The notes under the pieces were generated by a model. It was not told where the DNA came from, did no database searches, and saw only the letters and a program-made list of their open reading frames with translations. DNA of 64,000 nucleotides from Verrucomicrobiota bacterium (GTDB lineage Bacteria; Verrucomicrobiota; Verrucomicrobiia; JABWAM01). This document shows, piece after piece, positions 1-9,060 of this stretch. The stretch is taken from the NCBI GenBank assembly GCA_023269615.1, contig JAHFSY010000004.1:62001-126000 (forward strand), in the 5' to 3' direction. Made by a program: the position numbers and the translations under genes. How positions within the stretch are numbered: position 1 is the first letter of the stretch; every line of letters starts with the position of its first letter.

Positions 1-1139
1 AGCGGCAGCAGCGCGCTCAACAGCGTGAATTCCAGCAGATACCGTTCCTGCCTTCGCGCAAAGAGCGAGGGAATCACCAGCTGGCAGAGGGAAAGCGGAA
101 TGAGGCACCAGACGGCCACGCGAAGAAGGTGGACCATTTCAGGATTCGACCCGCGTCGCAGGAATTGAAAGCCCAGGGGCGCAAGAACCCCGATCGCTGC
201 GGCGGCGGCCACCAGGATCACGGTGCCAAGCGCCAGCGCGCGGCGCACCACGCGCTCCTCCCGCACCGCATCCTCACCCAGATGGGTCGTGGCGGTTTTG
301 GGAAAGACGACAATGGCGATCGGGCCGATCAAGAAAAAAATAATTCTGGCCAGGATGATCACCTGCGAAAAAATGCCGGCCTCGTGCTCGGCGAAGACAT
401 GCCTTACCATCAGCAGGTCGGATGACAGGATGCAATAAAGGGAAATGGCCATCCATGCCGACGCCATCCATTCGGTGCGGGATGGGATGAGCGATCGGAA
501 CGGGAGATCAGACCAGCCGGGCCAGCGGATGTTCCACGCCACAAGGGCGACAAGGATCACGCCGCTGACGCTCGTCGCCATCACTGCGCCGCTGACGGGA
601 ACCTGCCAGTGAATGCCGGCCCAGCCCAGGGCGATGCGCAGCAATGCGCCCGCAACGCTGCCCAGGGCAAGCAACCCAAACCATTGGCGGGCTGTCGCCA
701 GGGGCGCCGCCAGCACCAGCACGGCGCTGATGCCCGCGCCGACCACGGTGACGCTTACCGCGCGGAAATTGGTTGTATGGATCCAGCCCGCGATCCATGG
801 GACGCAGGCAAGAGCGATCAACGTGATGAATGCGTAGGCCACCGTGGCGGCGAGCATGAGGGCACACCAGCTGCGGTCCGCCTCCGCCTCGCGCGAGGAG
901 TGGGTGAGTTCCGCCCACTGGCGTGTCAGCAAGTTTGAAAAGATCATCGCCGGGATCGCGAGCAACCCGGTGAGGTTGACGAAGAGGACGTTCATCAGGC
1001 CGAAATCAGCGTCATTCAGCGCCTGGCGCTTCATCATTGCCTGGAAAATAAAATTCAACACCGCGGCGACATTTCCGAAGCAAAGCAACAGGAGGCTTGC
1101 GGAAAAAAAGCGGGACGGGACGGCTGTGGAGGATTTCAC
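1..1139 (-). CDS. Polysaccharide flippase (Wzx/MATE-like), 3' end outside window
   Basis: The frame is open from a GTG at 1139 to the window edge, so the C-terminus is missing. The roughly 379 visible residues form many hydrophobic helices separated by short charged loops (for example AAVLNFIFQAMMKRQALNDA and LLALGSVAGALLRIALGWAG). This is the pattern of Wzx/MurJ/MATE-type flippases that move lipid-linked glycans across the inner membrane. The GTG overlaps the stop of the upstream YfhO-type gene (GTGA), so the two are probably translationally coupled. The flippase role is inferred from topology and neighbours; no catalytic motif is expected in this family. Confidence 0.7.
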   Translation of the reverse strand, partial: MKSSTAVPSRFFSASLLLLCFGNVAAVLNFIFQAMMKRQALNDADFGLMNVLFVNLTGLLAIPAMIFSNLLTRQWAELTHSSREAEADRSWCALMLAATVAYAFITLIALACVPWIAGWIHTTNFRAVSVTVVGAGISAVLVLAAPLATARQWFGLLALGSVAGALLRIALGWAGIHWQVPVSGAVMATSVSGVILVALVAWNIRWPGWSDLPFRSLIPSRTEWMASAWMAISLYCILSSDLLMVRHVFAEHEAGIFSQVIILARIIFFLIGPIAIVVFPKTATTHLGEDAVREERVVRRALALGTVILVAAAAAIGVLAPLGFQFLRRGSNPEMVHLLRVAVWCLIPLSLCQLVIPSLFARRQERYLLEFTLLSALLP

Positions 1140-3634
1140 AGATCGCTCGCGGTTGGCCGCAGCCCTGGCCTGGGGCTCCACAGGAAGGCCCCAATCCCGT
1201 AGAGGATGAAGACGCCGATGAAGGCCGATGAAATCCAGAACCCGGTTTGATCCGGTCGATATTCCATGCGCACCGTGTGGGTTCCCGGTCGCAGTTCGAC
1301 AGCCCGCATGAGCCAGTTGGCCTTCAGGATTCGCGTGGGCTGATCGTCCACCCATGCCTTCCAGTCGGCGTCCCATTTGTCGCCGACAACGAGAATGGTC
1401 GGGACGTCGGAATCCGTTTTTATCTCAAGGAGGTTGTCTTCGTAGCGGACGAAATGTGCGTCCCGCGTTTTTTTCGCGGGCTGAATTTCCGCCTTGGGAT
1501 GCGCGCCTTTTTTCGCAGGCTCGGGAATTTTCTTCGCAGTTTGAAATTCCGAACCCAGGGGGGTGGATGGCGCATCCTCGAGCACCACCGTTTCGCGCAG
1601 TTTCAACGATGGATGGATCACGGCGCCCATCACCGCGTCGGGCCCGTCCTTCACGACCCTGGCTGATGTGGCGAGCCATGCGCGGGGCATGGGTTCCTCG
1701 CGCTTGTAAATGCGTATGTCGCCCCATTTTGCAAGCGGCTTGAAGCCGCCGTTCTGGACCGCAAGATCCTCCATGCTCAGGATATACTTGATGTTAAAGA
1801 GATCGTAATACCGGTCTTCCCCGAGAAAATGCTTGTCGCAATAATGGAAAAAATCACTGTAATCGGCGGGCATGCGCGACATGGCGATCGGGTCCACCAC
1901 CTGGACCCTGTGGAATGGGAGCAAGTTGCAGACGAGGTCGTTCAGCATGCCGAATTGCTGGGGATGGATCACCTTGACCCGGTACACATCGGCATCCTTT
2001 TTGAAAAACCCCAGCAGCTCGTTGTTCCCAAGATGCTGGCGCCAGTCGTCAAAGATGATGTAGCGCTGCGCATTCACGCCGAGGTCCAGCATGAGCGTGA
2101 GGAGGATGCATCCCCAGATCGTGCGCAGCCTGGATTCGGAAACCCCGGCCTTGCGGCTGGATGTGATGAGCCACCAGAGCGAGGCGGCGGAGAAATAAAG
2201 GAAGATGCCGGTCCGGGCGAGACTGCCCAGCAGCAGGCGCGCCCGCTCGACAAACAGCGGTCCCGTCTCTTGGGTGAACAGCCTGCCGTACCAGAAGCGA
2301 GCCACGCCTGCGTGCAAAAAATACAGGACACCCGCCACGGCGCACAACGCCGTGCTGAACGCCGCAATCACGAGCAGCCATTTCTGCCACTTCGCCCAGT
2401 CGGGCGCGTCATCACTTTCCGCAGGCGATGCCGCCCGCGTCTCCCGCAGCCTTCGCCAAAACCAGTCCACCCCGTACGCCGCCAGGACGCAGACGGCGAG
2501 GGAAACAAAGTAACTCCAGCGATGCGGATTGCGCTGTGCCTTCATGGTGGGAAGGCAATAGAGCAGTTGATACACAATTCCGGCACGTCCGAAGCTCGCC
2601 AGGAGAGATCCCACGGCCATGACCAAAAACAACCGGGCCTGCCAGATCCGCCAGCACGCGACCGCGCCCACAATGGCAAACCCCAGGGGAAGCAATCCCA
2701 TGTAATCGTCCGAACCGCGCAAGGGAGTGGGGTCCCCGTCGTGTCCCCAATACGCCTGGGGCGCCCCAAAATACTGGATGGTGGTGACATAACTGAGAAC
2801 CTCGCTGGGGGGAAAATAGAATTGCGTGGCGAACTGCCAGTTCTCCTGCGAGTCGGCTGCGCCGGCGATGGGCGCATTTTTCTGGAAGTAACCCAGCGAA
2901 TGCAGGGTGGTGGACATTCCAAGGCCCAGGGAGCAGATCATAATGAGCGCGAGCCCGGCACCGCCTTTCACCACGTCCGCTGAAATCTTTCTCTTCATCC
3001 AGGCGTCGCGCGCCAGGGTAAGGATCAGCCACACCGTGTACCACAGCCCAAGATAGTAGGGAATCTGCACCTCGCCGCCCAGCAGGGCCAATCCAAGAAA
3101 CGCGCCCGACACCGCAAAATCCCGGAGCTTTCGATCGCGCAGCGCGCGGACATAAAATGCGAGCGAGAATGGAATCCACGCGTAGGTCATGATCTTGTTC
3201 ACATGCCCGGCATAGACCAGGGTGATGACCGTGTTGGTCAGCATGTACCCGATGCCGCCCAGCATGCATGCCGGCGTGTTGAGGCGGAGCGTCCGCAACA
3301 ACACATACATCCCGAGTGCGGCAATGAAGAGGTTGACTGAAAAAAGCAGGTTCAGTGAAATGGGATAATCCACCAGCTTCAGCATGAGCGTGTTCAAGTC
3401 CGGCGGCAGAGAGCCATAACGCTGGCCCATCCACGGATCGGTGTACCACATGTCGAAAAATCCGCTGGCCAATGCGGCATGCATCCGCCGAAGTCCAAAC
3501 GCCGGGGCGTCCTGCGCGTACAACGCCATGGAGGAGGTCTGAGCAAACAAAACAACCAACGGAAGCGCAGCCAGTGCCGCGTAAATAAAAAAGCGGGACC
3601 GCAATGGGGAAGAGGTGCTCTCGGACGGGTTCAT
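1136..3634 (-). CDS. YfhO-family multispanning membrane protein
   Basis: About 832 residues. The N-terminal two thirds consist of many transmembrane helices, and a soluble C-terminal region follows. The end of the protein carries the YfhO-type signature around VVGDKWDADWKAWVDDQP and GTHTVRMEYRP, followed by one last helix. YfhO proteins act in glycosylation of cell-envelope polymers with GT-C-like topology; the substrate here is unknown. The ATG at 3634 (MNPSES) is preferred over the upstream in-frame ATG at 3679 because it leads directly into the first membrane helix. A Lys/Pro-rich insert (around KKIPEPAKKGAHPKAE) lies before the last domain. It diverges from the PfpI-cupin operon and couples to the downstream flippase. 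Confidence 0.8.
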   Translation of the reverse strand: MNPSESTSSPLRSRFFIYAALAALPLVVLFAQTSSMALYAQDAPAFGLRRMHAALASGFFDMWYTDPWMGQRYGSLPPDLNTLMLKLVDYPISLNLLFSVNLFIAALGMYVLLRTLRLNTPACMLGGIGYMLTNTVITLVYAGHVNKIMTYAWIPFSLAFYVRALRDRKLRDFAVSGAFLGLALLGGEVQIPYYLGLWYTVWLILTLARDAWMKRKISADVVKGGAGLALIMICSLGLGMSTTLHSLGYFQKNAPIAGAADSQENWQFATQFYFPPSEVLSYVTTIQYFGAPQAYWGHDGDPTPLRGSDDYMGLLPLGFAIVGAVACWRIWQARLFLVMAVGSLLASFGRAGIVYQLLYCLPTMKAQRNPHRWSYFVSLAVCVLAAYGVDWFWRRLRETRAASPAESDDAPDWAKWQKWLLVIAAFSTALCAVAGVLYFLHAGVARFWYGRLFTQETGPLFVERARLLLGSLARTGIFLYFSAASLWWLITSSRKAGVSESRLRTIWGCILLTLMLDLGVNAQRYIIFDDWRQHLGNNELLGFFKKDADVYRVKVIHPQQFGMLNDLVCNLLPFHRVQVVDPIAMSRMPADYSDFFHYCDKHFLGEDRYYDLFNIKYILSMEDLAVQNGGFKPLAKWGDIRIYKREEPMPRAWLATSARVVKDGPDAVMGAVIHPSLKLRETVVLEDAPSTPLGSEFQTAKKIPEPAKKGAHPKAEIQPAKKTRDAHFVRYEDNLLEIKTDSDVPTILVVGDKWDADWKAWVDDQPTRILKANWLMRAVELRPGTHTVRMEYRPDQTGFWISSAFIGVFILYGIGAFLWSPRPGLRPTASDL

Positions 3635-3848
3635 GGTCGGTAAAGAAAGCACCCAACGTAGTCGCACCCCATTCCGCAAACAAGGCGGAATGCAGCCGAT
3701 CCGAATCGTCGCGGCACCCCGCCTGACGAATCTTGAATTTTCTGGATTATGGTCTCCTCAAAATGGTATTCATATTTTTCCGCCTCCATTTTAGACACCT
3801 GTGGTGCAGAGGTCAAAACACCGATAGATTCATCCCATCGTAACGATC

Positions 3849-5039
3849 ATGAAAAAAAGGGCGGTCATCATCACGGCGCCGGGGTTTCAGGACGAGGAGT
3901 TCATCTACCCTTACTACCGCCTGCTGGAGGAGGGATTCCAGGTGGACGTGGCGACGAAGGACAAGATCGTGGTTCTTGGCAAATACGGGATTCCCGCAAA
4001 GCCGACCAGGGATGCGAAGGAATTGAAGGAAGAGGACTACGACCTCGTCATCCTGCCCGGCGGCTGGGAGGCGCCGGAACGCGTGCGGTTGATCAAGGAA
4101 GTCCTCACGTTTGTCCGGGAAATGTATGAGGCGGGCAAGGTCGTGGGCGCCATCTGCCACGGTCCATGCATCCTTGTCTCCGCCGGCATCCTCCGCGGAA
4201 AACGCGCCACCTGCTTCGAGGGCATCGCCGATGACCTGATCAATGCCGGGGCGCTGTACGAGGATTCACCCGTGGTCGTCGATGGTAACATCGTCACGTC
4301 GCCCCACTATCGGAACAACGGGGACTTTCTCAAGGCCGTCCTCCGGGAATTCAACAAGCGCTCGATCTCCCGCCCCAGCGTGGTGGATTACCGGAAATTC
4401 GTCGTCAACAAACCGTGGGGCTTCGAATACCTGATGTACGAAAACGACAAGGTCGCCATCTGGTATCTCTTCATCAAGCACGGGGAGGAAACCTCGCTGC
4501 ATTGCCATCCCAACAAGAAAACCGGCCTCATCCTGCTTTCGGGTGAGGCGCGCATCTCCTTTCTCAACGACGCCCAGACCGTCAAGTCGCTTTCCAAGCT
4601 CATGATCCGCCAGGGACTTTTTCATTCCACCGCCGCCGTTTCGCCCGATGGGATTCATGTGATCGAAATCGAGACGCCAACCGACAAGTCCGACCTCGTC
4701 CGCCTCACCGACAAGTACGGCCGCGAAGGACGCCCCTACGGCGCCGAAGGAGCCACACGGCCCATTGACGAAAGTTGCCTCCGCCTGAGCGACGATGGCG
4801 GAAAACACCTCCTTCATGGTTGCTCCCTCTCCATCGAAACCTTCATGGACAGTGCGGGCTTTCGCAACCGCCCGCGCGGCGAAGCCATCGTCGTCCTCCG
4901 CGGTGGAATGGTCAGCCGCAAGGGAATTCCTGTCCTCGCCGCCGGCGACGTCATCTGGTCGCAAAACCTGGATCATCTTCATGACATCTGCGCCGCTCCC
5001 CATGGGGCGACCATCCTGACGATTCGTAAAGAACCTTGA
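3849..5039 (+). CDS. DJ-1/PfpI-domain protein fused to a sugar-isomerase-type cupin
   Basis: Residues 1 to about 175 are a PfpI/DJ-1 domain, with DEEFIYPYYRLLEEG near the N-terminus and the nucleophile elbow AICHGP (Cys103, His104). Residues about 185-396 are a cupin region (KPWGFEYLMYEN, then LHCHPNKKTGLILLSGEA) resembling the type II phosphomannose isomerase/ManC cupin. The usual cupin Glu after HxH is not obvious (HCHPNKKTG). PfpI relatives act as glyoxalases, deglycases or amidases; the cupin suggests a sugar or sugar-phosphate ligand. It is the first gene of a five-gene operon, and the next start lies one base after its stop. I know of no characterised enzyme with this fusion. Confidence 0.85.
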   Translation: MKKRAVIITAPGFQDEEFIYPYYRLLEEGFQVDVATKDKIVVLGKYGIPAKPTRDAKELKEEDYDLVILPGGWEAPERVRLIKEVLTFVREMYEAGKVVGAICHGPCILVSAGILRGKRATCFEGIADDLINAGALYEDSPVVVDGNIVTSPHYRNNGDFLKAVLREFNKRSISRPSVVDYRKFVVNKPWGFEYLMYENDKVAIWYLFIKHGEETSLHCHPNKKTGLILLSGEARISFLNDAQTVKSLSKLMIRQGLFHSTAAVSPDGIHVIEIETPTDKSDLVRLTDKYGREGRPYGAEGATRPIDESCLRLSDDGGKHLLHGCSLSIETFMDSAGFRNRPRGEAIVVLRGGMVSRKGIPVLAAGDVIWSQNLDHLHDICAAPHGATILTIRKEP

Positions 5040-5040
5040 G

Positions 5041-6531
5041 ATGACGTCCGCGACAACACTCGACCTGCTCGTGCTCAATCCCAACGGGCGGAAGCGCATC
5101 TACCAGGAATTGAGTGCGGATCTTGCCGCCATCGAGCCTCCCACGTGGGGTGTTCTCATCGCCTCCGCCGTCCGGAAAGGAGGACATTCGGTGAAAATCC
5201 TCGATGCTGACGCCCTGAATCTCGACGCCGCGGAAACGGCGGAACGCGTCGCCGCCGAAAATCCGCGCCTCGTGGCTGTCATTGTCCACGGACAACAACC
5301 CTCGGCGTCCACGCAAAACATGCCGGCCGCGCACGAAGCCTGCGCGGCGATCCGTGAACGCGCGCCGGGGATCTGGCTCCTGATGGCCGGCACGCATCCG
5401 TCCGCCCTGCCGGAGCGAACATTGCGGGATGAGCCGGTTGATTTTGTATGCCAGGGCGAGGGGCCCGCCACCATTCTCGGTCTGCTGCAAAGCCCGCTCA
5501 ATGAAAACGCGAAATACGGCGCGATCCCCGGTTTGTGGTATCGCGAGGGCGGCGCCATCCGCAGTACTCCTCCCGCGGCGCTCATCGAAAATCTCGACGA
5601 GGTGTTTGGCGGCTTCGCGTGGGACCTGCTGCCGATGGAAAAATACCGCGCCCACAACTGGCATTGCTTCGACCGGATCAAGGAACGCCAGCCTTACGCA
5701 TCCATTTACACGAGTTTTTCCTGCCCATTCAAATGCTCCTTCTGCTGTATCGCGAGCCCCTACGGGGGGCCGGGCGAAGGTTACCGGCGCTTCAGTCCGG
5801 CGCAGGTGATCCGCGAGATCGACGTGCTCGCGAACAAGTACCATGTCCGAAACATCAAGATCATTGACGAGATGTTCGTGCTGAATGAAAGGCACGTGCT
5901 TGGCATCTGCGACCTCATCATCGAGCGCGGCTACGACCTCAATATCTGGGCGTACGCGCGCGTGGACACCATCCGCGACAGCATGCTGGAAAAATTGAAG
6001 AAGGCGGGGTTCAACTGGCTGGGCATCGGCATCGAGTCCGCCAGCAAGTACGTGCGCGATGGAGTGGACAAAAGCTTCGGCGCACGCGACATTCACAAGA
6101 CGTTGGAAAAAGTCCGCGCCGGCGGCATCCGCGTCGGCGCGAATTTCATCTTTGGTTTGCCGGACGACGACTTGAAGACGATGCAGGAAACACTCGACCT
6201 GGCCATTGACCTCTGCCCGGACTGGGCGAATTTTTATTCCGCCATGGCGTATCCCGGTTCAAAGCTTTATACGATGGCCCTCGAGAAAAAATGGGCGCTG
6301 CCTGATTCCTGGATTGGCTACTCGCAGCACGCCTATGAGACGCTGCCATTGCCCACCGATAAAATTTCCGCAACGGAAGTCCTCCGCTTTCGCGACCGGG
6401 CATTCCATGATTTTTTCACCCACCCAAGGTATCTCGAGCACGTCGCCAAACGTTTCGGCACGGACACCCTCGAGCACGTCCGCCAGATGACCGCGCACCA
6501 CCTCAAGCGCAGGCATGTCCCGGAAAAATAG
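5041..6531 (+). CDS. B12-binding-type radical SAM protein
   Basis: 496 residues. The N-terminal ~185 residues look like a cobalamin-binding Rossmann domain (VLNPNGRKRIYQELSADLAA, then PPTWGVLIASAVRKGGHSV). A radical SAM core follows with Cys228-x3-Cys232-x2-Cys235 (SCPFKCSFC), the ligands of a [4Fe-4S] cluster. The layout matches class B radical SAM enzymes, which perform methylations, ring contractions or cyclisations such as BchE and HpnP/HpnR. A canonical DxHxxG cobalamin motif was not seen, so cobalamin use is inferred. It is the second gene of the operon, between the PfpI-cupin gene and the E1 subunits. The substrate is unknown. Confidence 0.85.
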   Translation: MTSATTLDLLVLNPNGRKRIYQELSADLAAIEPPTWGVLIASAVRKGGHSVKILDADALNLDAAETAERVAAENPRLVAVIVHGQQPSASTQNMPAAHEACAAIRERAPGIWLLMAGTHPSALPERTLRDEPVDFVCQGEGPATILGLLQSPLNENAKYGAIPGLWYREGGAIRSTPPAALIENLDEVFGGFAWDLLPMEKYRAHNWHCFDRIKERQPYASIYTSFSCPFKCSFCCIASPYGGPGEGYRRFSPAQVIREIDVLANKYHVRNIKIIDEMFVLNERHVLGICDLIIERGYDLNIWAYARVDTIRDSMLEKLKKAGFNWLGIGIESASKYVRDGVDKSFGARDIHKTLEKVRAGGIRVGANFIFGLPDDDLKTMQETLDLAIDLCPDWANFYSAMAYPGSKLYTMALEKKWALPDSWIGYSQHAYETLPLPTDKISATEVLRFRDRAFHDFFTHPRYLEHVAKRFGTDTLEHVRQMTAHHLKRRHVPEK

Positions 6532-6536
6532 GCGCC

Positions 6537-7454
6537 ATGGCCACCACGATTTCACCACGCTCACCCGACCACGGAATGATTCCGGGCGTGGCGGAGCAAT
6601 GCCCGGCCGACGTCTCCCTGGAAATGTTCCGGCGGATGTGCCGCTCCCGGTATTTTGACGAGCAGGCGTTCCTCGCAAGCAAAGCCGGTCACCTGAAGAG
6701 CCTCATCTATCTTTCCGCGGGACAGGAGTCCGTGGCTGCCGCGATTTCCACGGTAATGAAAGGCTCATGGATTTTCACCCAGCACCGCGGTCATGCCCCG
6801 TACCTGACGTTCGGCGGCAACGCGACGAAGCTCATGGACGAGCTGATCGGGCTCCCCTCCGGGTGTTGCGGCGGCATGGGTGGCTCGCCCTGCATCCACG
6901 ACCCCGACATCCGTATGATCGGGCACGAGGGCTTGATCGCCGAGCATGTCCCCATCGCCGTCGGCGCGGCCTTGGCGGACCCGGGCTCCACGGTGGTCTG
7001 CTTCTTTGGCGACGGCGCGGTGGAGGAGGATTATTTTTTTGGTGCCCTCGGCTTTGCAGCGACGCACAAGCTCAAAATTCTTTTCGTCTGCGAGGACAAT
7101 GATCTCTCGGTGCTGACACCCACCACCGACCGCAGGAGCTGGCAGATCCAGGACGTGGCCCGCTCGGTCGGCATTCGCGCCGTGGATATCACGGATGATC
7201 CATGGCTTGTCCGTCATCACGCAAAGGAACTTGCGGGCGAGCTTCCCGCATTCATCAATTGCCGCACCTGCCGCTGTTACTGGCACGTGGGCGCGGGAAA
7301 GGATGGACCGCCGGAATGGGACCGCTTCGCCTTGGTGAAACAAAAACTGGATGAGCTCGGCCTGGGCGGTGAGGCGGGGAAACTGGAAACGCAGATGAAG
7401 GAGGAAATCGAACTCTTATGGAAAAGTCGGTTGCAGACACTATCCGCGACATAA
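6537..7454 (+). CDS. Thiamine-diphosphate-dependent dehydrogenase E1-alpha-like subunit
   Basis: 305 residues of the E1-alpha (TPP-binding) type. Visible features are the conserved SAGQESVAAAI and HRGHAPYLTFGG blocks, and the ThDP/Mg motif GDG (158-160) running to Asn188 in VCEDNDLSV. In 2-oxoacid dehydrogenases this subunit decarboxylates the substrate together with E1-beta. The next gene encodes that partner and overlaps this one by 37 bases. No E2 acyltransferase or E3 gene is nearby. An acyloin-forming, transketolase-like or two-carbon-transfer reaction on a sugar is therefore as plausible as oxidative decarboxylation. The glycan-type neighbours favour a biosynthetic role. Confidence 0.88.
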   Translation: MATTISPRSPDHGMIPGVAEQCPADVSLEMFRRMCRSRYFDEQAFLASKAGHLKSLIYLSAGQESVAAAISTVMKGSWIFTQHRGHAPYLTFGGNATKLMDELIGLPSGCCGGMGGSPCIHDPDIRMIGHEGLIAEHVPIAVGAALADPGSTVVCFFGDGAVEEDYFFGALGFAATHKLKILFVCEDNDLSVLTPTTDRRSWQIQDVARSVGIRAVDITDDPWLVRHHAKELAGELPAFINCRTCRCYWHVGAGKDGPPEWDRFALVKQKLDELGLGGEAGKLETQMKEEIELLWKSRLQTLSAT

Positions 7455-8329
7455 CCCGCGAGCACCTGGAGAAAGGCAATGGCCTGCTCTTTGGGCAGTG
7501 CATCACCGCCGTTGGATGGATCCAGCACACGGTGCCTCCCAACGCGCCCGGTCTCGTGGAACTCCCCATGGCCGATGTCAGCGGCCCCGGTTTCGCCATC
7601 GGCGCGGCGCTCATGGGTCGCCGTCCCATCTTTGTGCTCCGCTTCCAGAGTTTCATCTGGCTCGCCATCAGCCCGCTCGTGAACTACGCGGCGAAGGCGA
7701 AGGAACTCTGGGGCAAGGGAGTTCCGATTTTCATCCGCGCCATCGCGACCGAGGGCAACGGAACCGGGCCCGTCCACTCCGGCTGTTACCACAGCCTCTT
7801 CATGCACATGCCGGGCACCCTCGTCTGCGCACCCATGACGCCCAACGAATACCACGAAGTGTGGAATGCATTTTGCCGGCAGGACGGCCCCGTGCTTGTA
7901 AGCGAACACCGCCGAAGTTATCTCTCCAGCGCCGAGATGCCGGACCAGGTTCGGAAGGACGCCGTGGTGACGCTCTTTCCGATCTCCGCCACGCGCTTTA
8001 GCGTACTCGATGCGGTTCCCCTCCTGGAAAAGCAGGGCATCCGCTGCAACGTGGTGCATCTTCTCTGGATCAAACCGTTCGAGCTCAACGCGCGCGTGCT
8101 GGAGCCCCTGAAACAATCCGGTTGCGGACTGGTGCTGGACTCGGCCTACGAAGTTGCCGGTGCGTCCCAATCCATCGCCTACGACCTGATGCTTGCCACC
8201 GGCCTGCCCGTGAAGGCGCTCGGCCAGGAGGACCGTTCCCCCGGCGTGGCCCCGCGCCTGGAAAACGGCACGCCCACGCCCCAGCGCATCGTGGACGCCG
8301 TGCTCGGCCTTCTCCGTAAAAAATCGTGA
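7418..8329 (+). CDS. E1-beta / transketolase C-terminal-type subunit
   Basis: 303 residues. An N-terminal pyrimidine-binding domain (VGWIQHTVPPNAPGLVELPM, FAIGAALMGRRPIFVLRFQS) is followed by a transketolase C-terminal domain (VVHLLWIKPFELNARVLEPL, EVAGASQSIAYDL). It should pair with the upstream E1-alpha to form a ThDP enzyme; the 37-base overlap fits stoichiometric co-translation. Its stop overlaps the GTG start of the following GT2 gene. The absence of E2 and E3 genes within the window argues against a standard 2-oxoacid dehydrogenase complex, although those could be encoded elsewhere. Confidence 0.87.
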   Translation: MEKSVADTIRDITREHLEKGNGLLFGQCITAVGWIQHTVPPNAPGLVELPMADVSGPGFAIGAALMGRRPIFVLRFQSFIWLAISPLVNYAAKAKELWGKGVPIFIRAIATEGNGTGPVHSGCYHSLFMHMPGTLVCAPMTPNEYHEVWNAFCRQDGPVLVSEHRRSYLSSAEMPDQVRKDAVVTLFPISATRFSVLDAVPLLEKQGIRCNVVHLLWIKPFELNARVLEPLKQSGCGLVLDSAYEVAGASQSIAYDLMLATGLPVKALGQEDRSPGVAPRLENGTPTPQRIVDAVLGLLRKKS

Positions 8330-9036
8330 GCAAACCCACGGTCACCCTGTTCGTCCCGGCGAGAAACGAAATTGATGGCATGAGGGTTGTCATGCCCAAG
8401 GTCAAACCGGAGTGGGTGGACCAGGTCCTCATCGCCGACGGGCAATCCACCGATGGCACGCAGGAATACGCGAAGGAACACGGATATGACCTCATGGTGC
8501 AATCCAGATTGGGGGGGCGCAACGCGTTTGAGGAGGGATTCAAAATTGTGAAGGGCGACATCGTCATCACCTTCAGCCCCAACGGAAAGTCCGTGCCGGA
8601 ATTGATTCCCAAGCTGATTGAAAAAATGAATGAGGGTTACGACATGGTAATCGTGTCACGCTACCTTCCCCCCGCAAAAAGCGCGGATGACCACCTGATA
8701 TCCCGTTTTGCAAACTGGTTTTTCACCACCGCCATCAACGTGCTGCACGGGGGACATTACACCGACGCGATGGTCCTTTTTCGGGCGTATCACACCCGCC
8801 TTTACCGCGAGCTCGATCTCGACAAGGATGCGGGCTTTGCGCCGGAAAAACTGTTTGGCACGGTGGTTGGAATCGAACCGTTGCTCTCGATCCGCGCCGC
8901 CAAGCGGAAACTCAAGGTCGCGGAGATCGCGGGGGATGAGCCTGCGAGGATTGGCGGTTCAAACAAATTTCCAAAAATCAGCGGCGGCCTTGTGTATTTT
9001 CTCCAGGTCATCCGCGAGCTCTGGCACTGGAAGTAG
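8326..9036 (+). CDS. Glycosyltransferase family 2, polyprenyl-phosphate-sugar-synthase-like
   Basis: 236 residues with a GT-A fold. TLFVPARNEIDGM and QVLIADGQSTDGT form the nucleotide-sugar site, and the block DIVITFSPNGKSVPEL corresponds to the acceptor/metal segment of DPM1-like enzymes. Many homologues have SPDG at that point; here it is SPNG, an Asp-to-Asn change that may weaken metal binding. It starts with GTG overlapping the E1-beta stop (GTGA) and is the last gene of the operon. It converges on purH with a 24-base gap. The likely role is transfer of the modified sugar to a lipid carrier or glycan. Confidence 0.82.
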   Translation: MSKPTVTLFVPARNEIDGMRVVMPKVKPEWVDQVLIADGQSTDGTQEYAKEHGYDLMVQSRLGGRNAFEEGFKIVKGDIVITFSPNGKSVPELIPKLIEKMNEGYDMVIVSRYLPPAKSADDHLISRFANWFFTTAINVLHGGHYTDAMVLFRAYHTRLYRELDLDKDAGFAPEKLFGTVVGIEPLLSIRAAKRKLKVAEIAGDEPARIGGSNKFPKISGGLVYFLQVIRELWHWK

Positions 9037-9060
9037 TCCGCGACGCTTACGCTTCATCCA

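Noticed and set aside
1829-2983. 384-residue plus-strand frame inside the YfhO-type gene
   Set aside because: Antisense shadow; the minus-strand frame has membrane helices and the YfhO C-terminal signature.
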